Shown here: piece by piece, positions 57,786 through 64,000 of the stretch
Position numbering within the stretch: position 1 is the first letter of the stretch
Layout: each line of letters begins with the position of its first letter
Assembly (NCBI RefSeq): GCF_002028425.1
Contig: NZ_CP020042.1
Location: 1,984,001-2,048,000, forward strand
Direction: 5' to 3'
Length of the DNA: 64,000 bases
Origin: Streptomyces katrae
GTDB lineage: Bacteria; Actinomycetota; Actinomycetes; Streptomycetales; Streptomycetaceae
Program-made: the position numbers and the translations under genes
Notes under the pieces: model-generated
The model's database searches: none
The model's input: the letters and a program-made list of their open reading frames with translations, nothing else
What the model was told of the DNA's origin: nothing

Positions 57786-57811
57786 GCAGGCTCCAGAGTA
57801 CCTGCGGAGGG
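57780..57811 (-). promoter_or_regulatory. Strong hairpin competing with riboswitch P1
   Basis: Perfect 11-bp arms (57780-57790 with 57801-57811) and a 10-nt loop. On the minus strand its 3' arm contains the GGAGG needed for P1, so the two structures exclude each other. It also lies after the stop of the TerD-fusion gene and could be its terminator. Confidence 0.65.
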
Positions 57812-57886
57812 ACCCAAAGGTAAAGGGATCACCAAAGGCGGGTCACTCGATGGTCATAGGCGGGTCATGGGCCGCCTTGCGCCCGG

Positions 57887-59871
57887 CTACTGCCGGGCGG
57901 CCCGGCGGGCCTGCGCGACGCGCTCCAGCGCCTGGTCGAGGACCCGGCTGCCCTGTGGGGGGAGGTCCGGCTCGAAGGTCCAGGCGTGCTGGACCCACGG
58001 GTCGGCGAGGTGGTGGTCGGGTACGGGCGACAGCCTCATCAGCGAGCGCCACAGCGGGTCCAGCAGCGGCCCGTAGGCGGAGGCCTCGTCGCGGTCGGCG
58101 ACCATCAGCAGGTGCACGCCGACCGACGGGCCCTCGTCGGCCAGGTAGCGCAGCTGGGTGACGGCCCGGTCGTCGAAGCCGTGCGGGAAGTCGTGCACGA
58201 CGAGCAGCTGCTCGGCCGGGTCCAGGTCCGCGGGCAGGTCCTCGGGCGCGCCGGCGCGCAGGGCCATCTGTACGAGGTCCACCCGGCGGGTCAGCCGTGC
58301 GAGGGTCTCCGCGACCCCGGCGGCGCCCGCCGCGGGCGGCCCGGCCAGCACTCCGGCGCGGACCAGCGGGGCCAGCGCGGCGGAGCCCGCCCCGGCCGCG
58401 TCGATCACGTGGACGGAGATCCGGCCGGCCGGGTGGACGGCGAGCAGCCGGGCGGCGTGCGCGACGGCCATGTCCATGGCGGCGCGGCGCAGCCGGTCGG
58501 TGTCCATGGTCATGGCGGCCTCGGAGCCGGTACGGCCGTTGTCGATCCACAGTCCGCGCTCCAGCGGGAGCCGCATCAGCATGGGGATCTTCAGCCCGGG
58601 GCTCTCGGGCAGGCTGAGGTCCCCCAGGCGCAGGGCGAGGGGGCCCTCCTCGGGGGCGCCCTGGCCGTGCCAGACGGGGTTGTCCCAGCGGGCGTACGCG
58701 GCCGGGAGCGCGGGTTCGACCACCTCGGACTCGGCGGTGAGCTGGGCCAGGTCCCGGTCGAGGACGGCGCGGGCCTGGGCGACCAGGTCGTCGCGGCGGG
58801 CCCGGGCGGTCTCACGGGCGTCCCCGCCGGCGCCGCCCAGGCGGTGGCGCGGGTCGGACAGGGCCTCGTCCAGCTCGCGGTCCAGCCGGGAGTCGGCGAA
58901 GTCGACGGCGCTGCGGTAGGCGGCGACGGTGCGGGCCAGGTCCTCGAACATGCCCCAGACCTGGTTGTAGAGCCGCTCGTCCATGGACCAGCCGGTGGCG
59001 TCCCCGGCGACGGGGACGGGGGGTTCGCCGGGGCCGGCGGGGGCGGCCGCGGGGCGGGGGGCCGGCTCGGGTGCCTCGTTGGTGGTGCGGCGGCGGCGCG
59101 GGTGGGCGTAGTCGATGGCGGGTCGGCCGTCGGCGGGTGCGGCCGCGGCCGGCGCGGGGCCGGGGGTGCCGGCGTAGGGGACCCCGGAGACGGGGACCGG
59201 GTCCGGCGGCTCCGGGGCGGTCGCGGGGGCTGGGGGGCGGTCGCGGGGGGCTGCGGGGTCGCGGGCGGCGCGGCCTCCTGCGCGGGGGGCGGGAGGGGGG
59301 CCGGGGAGCGGTCGCCGTCCCCGGTGCGCGCGGCCGTGCGCAGGGCCTCGGCGGCCAGGGCCGCGGCCTCGGGTGCGGCCAGTCCCCCGTCCCGGAGGAG
59401 GGCGGCGAGTCCGTCGGCGTACCCCTGGCCGACGGCCCGGACCTTCCAGGCGCCCTGGCGGCGGTAGAGCTCCAGGGCGATCAGGGCGGTCTCGGCGTCC
59501 AGGCCGGTGAGGGCGAAGGCCGCGAACTCGGCGCCGCCCGCCTCGGCGACCGCGACGTGCGGTGCGGGGACGGCGCCGAAGCGCAGGGGGCCGCCGGGCG
59601 GCAGGACGAGGAGCAGGCCGATCCGGTGGACCTCCGCCGCGACGGCGTCGAGGTCGAAGGTCAGGGTGTGCCGGTCGCCGGGGCCTGCGGGCACCCGGAC
59701 CCCGGGGAGGGCGGGGGCGGCCGGGTGGGCCAGGGCCCCGGGGCCGGTGAGCCGGCCCTGCTCGTCGGCCACCGAGGCCAGCGCGAGCACCGCGGTGCCG
59801 GCCGAGACCCTGACCTCCACCCGGCTGTGGGACACGGGGTGGTTCTGCCCCCGGACCAGTTCGGCCGTCAT
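57887..59871 (-). pseudogene. TerD-domain fusion gene interrupted by a one-base frameshift
   Basis: The first part (59871 down to about 59230) encodes a TerD domain: P-V-S-H-S-R-V-E-V-R-V-S-A-G, F-D-L-D-A-V-A-A-E-V-H-R-I-G, F-A-L-T-G-L-D-A-E-T-A-L-I-A-L-E-L-Y-R-R. A Pro/Ala linker follows. The second part, in the -1 frame (coding recognisable to 57887; ATG 58984 lies within it), encodes about 365 residues with Y-N-Q-V-W-G-M-F-E-D-L-A, a coiled region, and an FtsK/HerA-like core (L-L-V-V-H-D-F-P-H-G-F) lacking a Walker A lysine. In a duplicated linker tract the second copy has 5 C where the first has 6. Restoring one C joins both halves. No ribosome site precedes ATG 58984. It could be a sequencing error, a mutation or phase variation. 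Confidence 0.75.
59217..59253 (-). repeat. Duplicated C-tract unit at the frameshift site
   Basis: On the minus strand, CAGCCCCCCGCGACCGCCCC (six C) is followed directly by CAGCCCCCGCGACCGCCCC (five C). The G runs on the plus strand are at 59245-59250 and 59225-59229. The unit encodes Q-P-P-A-T-A-P. Confidence 0.85.
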
Positions 59872-59960
59872 CGTGCAGCCCTCCCCCGTGCCTTCTTCTC
59901 TTGTTTCCCGGTGTCCCGGTCTTCCGGTTTCGGTGCGGTGGCGCGATGGCGCCGTGGTGC

Positions 59961-60539
59961 TTACAGGTGCGGCAGGATCGCCGGCATCAGGTCCTGGAAG
60001 GTCCGGCCGTTGGCCGGGTTGCCCAGGGCCGTCATCTGCCAGCCGCCGCCGGCCCGGGACACCTTCGCCATGATCTGCGCGGTGTACTGGCCGCCGCCGT
60101 CGAGGGTGTAGCGGGCCAGTTCCTGGCCGTTGGTCTCGTCGACGATGCGGCAGAACGCGTTCTGCACTTCCTGGAAGGTCTGTCCCGTGAAGGAGTTCAC
60201 CGTGAAGACGATCGTGTCGATGTGCACCGGCACACGCTGGAGGTCGACGAGGATGGCCTCGTCGTCCCCACCCTGGCCGACGCCGCCGACCAGGTTGTCA
60301 CCGGTGTGGCGGACCGAGCCGTCGTCGCTCTGCAGGTGCCGGAAGAACACCACGTCCACGGGCTGCTTGTCGGCGAACAGCACCGCCGAGGCGTCCAGGT
60401 CGATCTCCCGGGTGCGCGAGCCGAACAGCCCGCGGCGCTTGGCCGCCTGCCAGCCGAGGCCCATCCGGACGGCCGTCAGCGTGCCGCCGCCCTGCTTCTC
60501 CAGACTGATGGCCTGACCCTTGGTCATGTTGACCGTCAC
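59961..60539 (-). CDS. terD: TerD-family stress protein
   Basis: 192 residues from GTG 60539; GGAGAGGGG lies 7 nt upstream. It begins M-T-V-N-M-T-K-G-Q-A-I-S-L-E-K and carries the TerD core: V-R-M-G-L-G-W, I-D-L-D-A-S-A-V-L-F (Ca-binding acidic strand), G-D-N-L-V-G-G-V-G-Q-G-G-D-D-E-A-I (second Ca site), and F-C-R-I-V-D-E-T-N-G-Q-E-L-A-R-Y. TerD proteins bind calcium, are cytoplasmic, and accompany tellurite, phage and stress resistance. It is upstream of the TerD-fusion gene (89 nt) and probably shares its transcript. Confidence 0.95.
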   Translation of the reverse strand: MTVNMTKGQAISLEKQGGGTLTAVRMGLGWQAAKRRGLFGSRTREIDLDASAVLFADKQPVDVVFFRHLQSDDGSVRHTGDNLVGGVGQGGDDEAILVDLQRVPVHIDTIVFTVNSFTGQTFQEVQNAFCRIVDETNGQELARYTLDGGGQYTAQIMAKVSRAGGGWQMTALGNPANGRTFQDLMPAILPHL

Positions 60540-60616
60540 GCGCGTCCCCTCTCCATAGCCACCCCCAGGCAGCCTGTACCTGCGGCCGTTCCCACACCCT
60601 ACTGACCGGCCACGGG

Positions 60617-62767
<2,151 letters not shown>

Positions 62768-62773
62768 GACTCC

Positions 62774-62779
62774 ACCGTA
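62774..62779 (-). promoter_or_regulatory. -10 box of a probable leaderless uvrB transcript
   Basis: TACGGT on the minus strand, 6 nt before ATG 62767. A GGAG directly before ATG is too close to serve as a good ribosome site. Confidence 0.5.
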
Positions 62780-63034
62780 CGGCCCCCCACTGACACTCGG
62801 ACGCCCGCAAGCGCCCCGCCCCCCTCGCGCCGGGCACCCGGCGGCCCCCGGAGGGTCCGTCGGACGGACGAGCCTCCCCCTTTCTGGTCCGTTTGTCGTA
62901 GTTCGGTGGCGTCCGTGTGATCTTCGAGCCCATGATCGCGGTGAACGCTCCGCCGTGAAGTGCACAGCCACAACGACTGCCGCTCCGCACCCGTCTGACG
63001 CAGGAACAGGGCTCACGACCCGAGGAGAACGCAC

Positions 63035-63937
63035 ATGTACGTCCGAACCGCCGCCGCGGCAGCCGCCGCCTTCCTGGGCCTCACCCTGACCATGCTGGGC
63101 GGGTCGGCGTCGCCCGCCGCCACCGGCCCCGGATCCGCACCGGGCTCGACGGGACTCCTGGGCCCCACCGTGTACGCCCACCGGGGGGCCTCCGCGTACG
63201 CCCCGGAGAACACCCTGGAGGCGATCGACCTGGCGATGCGGCTGGGCTTCGACTGGGTCGAGAACGACGTCCAGCGGACCAGGGACGGCGAGCTGGTGGT
63301 GATCCACGACGACACCCTGGCCCGCACCACCGACGTCGAGCAGGTCTTCCCCGACCGCAAGCCCTGGCGGGTCAAGGACTTCACGGCGGCGGAGATCGCC
63401 CGGCTGGACGCGGGGAGCTGGTTCTCGCCGCGGTTCGCCGGCGCCCGGGTGCCTACCCTGCGGGAGTACATGGAGCGGGTCCAGGACAACCGCCAGCGGC
63501 TGCTGCTGGAGATCAAGAAGCCGGAGCTCTACCCCGGGATCGAGGAGCAGACGCTGAAGGTGTTGGAGGAGACCGGCTGGCTGGACGCCCAGCACGTCGC
63601 ACGGCGGCTGGTGGTGCAGAGCTTCAGCGCCGACTCCGTGCGCGTCGTGCACCGGCTGCGCCCCGACCTGGTGACGGCCTTCCTGGGCACCCCGACCGTG
63701 GCCGGCCTGCCCGAGTACGCCGAGTTCACCGACCGGATCAACCCGTGGCACACGACGATCTCGGCCGACTGGGTGGCGGCCGTGCACCGGCTGCGGGGGG
63801 CGCACGGCAAGACGATGGAGGTGGACACCTGGATCGTGGACGACGCCGCGACGGCCCGGAAGGTGCGGGAGATGGGGGTGGACGGAATCATCACCAACGC
63901 GCCGGACGTCGTACGGGGGGCCGTGGGCGGCTACTAG
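63035..63937 (+). CDS. Secreted glycerophosphodiester phosphodiesterase
   Basis: 300 residues; AGGAGAACGCAC lies before ATG 63035. A signal peptide of about 30 residues ([21 protein letters not shown]) is present. The GDPD barrel motifs are [15 protein letters not shown] (catalytic His and Glu), [20 protein letters not shown] (second His) and L-L-E-I-K-K-P. It hydrolyses glycerophosphodiesters to glycerol 3-phosphate and an alcohol, and can use lipoteichoic-type or teichoic acid fragments outside the cell. It is divergent from uvrB with 267 bp between, and probably phosphate-regulated, though no clear Pho box is seen. Confidence 0.94.
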   Translation: MYVRTAAAAAAAFLGLTLTMLGGSASPAATGPGSAPGSTGLLGPTVYAHRGASAYAPENTLEAIDLAMRLGFDWVENDVQRTRDGELVVIHDDTLARTTDVEQVFPDRKPWRVKDFTAAEIARLDAGSWFSPRFAGARVPTLREYMERVQDNRQRLLLEIKKPELYPGIEEQTLKVLEETGWLDAQHVARRLVVQSFSADSVRVVHRLRPDLVTAFLGTPTVAGLPEYAEFTDRINPWHTTISADWVAAVHRLRGAHGKTMEVDTWIVDDAATARKVREMGVDGIITNAPDVVRGAVGGY

Positions 63938-63982
63938 CCGCCGGCGGGCGGGGCTGTCGGTGGGGCGCCGTACCGTTGAGGC

Positions 63983-64000
63983 GTGGACAGCACCGAGCGG
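63983..64000 (+). CDS. Start of an unidentified gene, cut by the window edge
   Basis: GTG 63983 followed by codons for D-S-T-E-R to the end. TACCGT (63971-63976) lies 6 nt before, matching the leaderless pattern seen at other genes here. Only six codons are visible, so the product cannot be named. Confidence 0.4.

Noticed and set aside
59217..59253. Programmed -1 ribosomal frameshifting in the TerD-fusion gene.
   Set aside because: There is no X-XXY-YYZ slippery heptamer in the right phase with a following structure that I can identify. The neighbouring six-C copy makes a C deletion the simpler explanation.
62768..63805. N-terminal extension of uvrB by 346 codons.
   Set aside because: It would overlap the divergent phosphodiesterase gene. 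UvrB homologues begin near [10 protein letters not shown], at ATG 62767.

Overview
This window is chromosomal DNA of a Streptomyces-like actinomycete. GC content is very high, third codon positions are almost all G or C, GTG and TTG starts are common, and many genes appear to have leaderless transcripts. The order of housekeeping genes (suf, ctaA/ctaB, tkt-tal-zwf-opcA-pgl, pgi, rbpA, secG, tpiA-pgk-gap, whiA-yvcK-rapZ-uvrC, uvrA, uvrB) is, as far as I recall, the order found in the core of Streptomyces chromosomes. I see no rRNA, tRNA, CRISPR array, insertion sequence, prophage or large biosynthetic cluster.

Layout. Positions 1-8.6 kb: the end of a secreted nuclease, a GNAT acetyltransferase, a 24-bp tandem repeat, a secreted ricin-type lectin, dapD, an MFS pump divergent from an HxlR-peroxiredoxin fusion, and an SMR efflux/TetR pair with stacked palindromic operators. 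Positions 8.6-16.8 kb: a secreted protein, then the sufR-B-D-Rieske-C-S-U-T iron-sulfur assembly operon with a SufR-type operator at its head. Positions 16.9-23.5 kb: an ABC exporter, a TPR-like protein, and the heme A genes ctaA and ctaB around a metal-site-degenerate amidohydrolase. Positions 23.8-36.6 kb: central carbon metabolism, with the pentose phosphate operon on the plus strand and pgi, rbpA, secG, tpiA, pgk and gap on the minus strand. Positions 36.8-44.9 kb: a large secreted M14 carboxypeptidase, then the conserved uvrC-rapZ-yvcK-whiA operon that joins DNA repair, cell-wall/sugar-nucleotide control and sporulation control.

Positions 45-64 kb are more mixed: a secreted papain-like protease with a membrane-anchored partner, a DNA-binding-like protein behind repeated TGTGAACG sites, a Tat lipoprotein Rieske protein, a PfkB kinase, a TetR/NmrA pair with twin operators, uvrA, a DinB-like maleylpyruvate isomerase-family protein, a metallo-beta-lactamase-fold protein, an MHS-type transporter, a Ter group (terC, a frameshifted TerD-fusion gene, terD), uvrB and a secreted glycerophosphodiester phosphodiesterase. 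The terC leader reads as a yybP-ykoY manganese riboswitch whose 3' P1 strand is complementary to the terC ribosome binding site.

The most noteworthy points are: (1) the terC riboswitch; (2) a one-base contraction in a repeated C tract that splits the TerD-fusion gene; (3) the HxlR-peroxiredoxin fusion with an internal ribosome binding site and ATG at the domain boundary; (4) several exact palindromic operator arrays; (5) about ten genes with a TANNNT box exactly 6-7 nt before the start codon and no Shine-Dalgarno sequence; (6) a dispersed intergenic repeat family.
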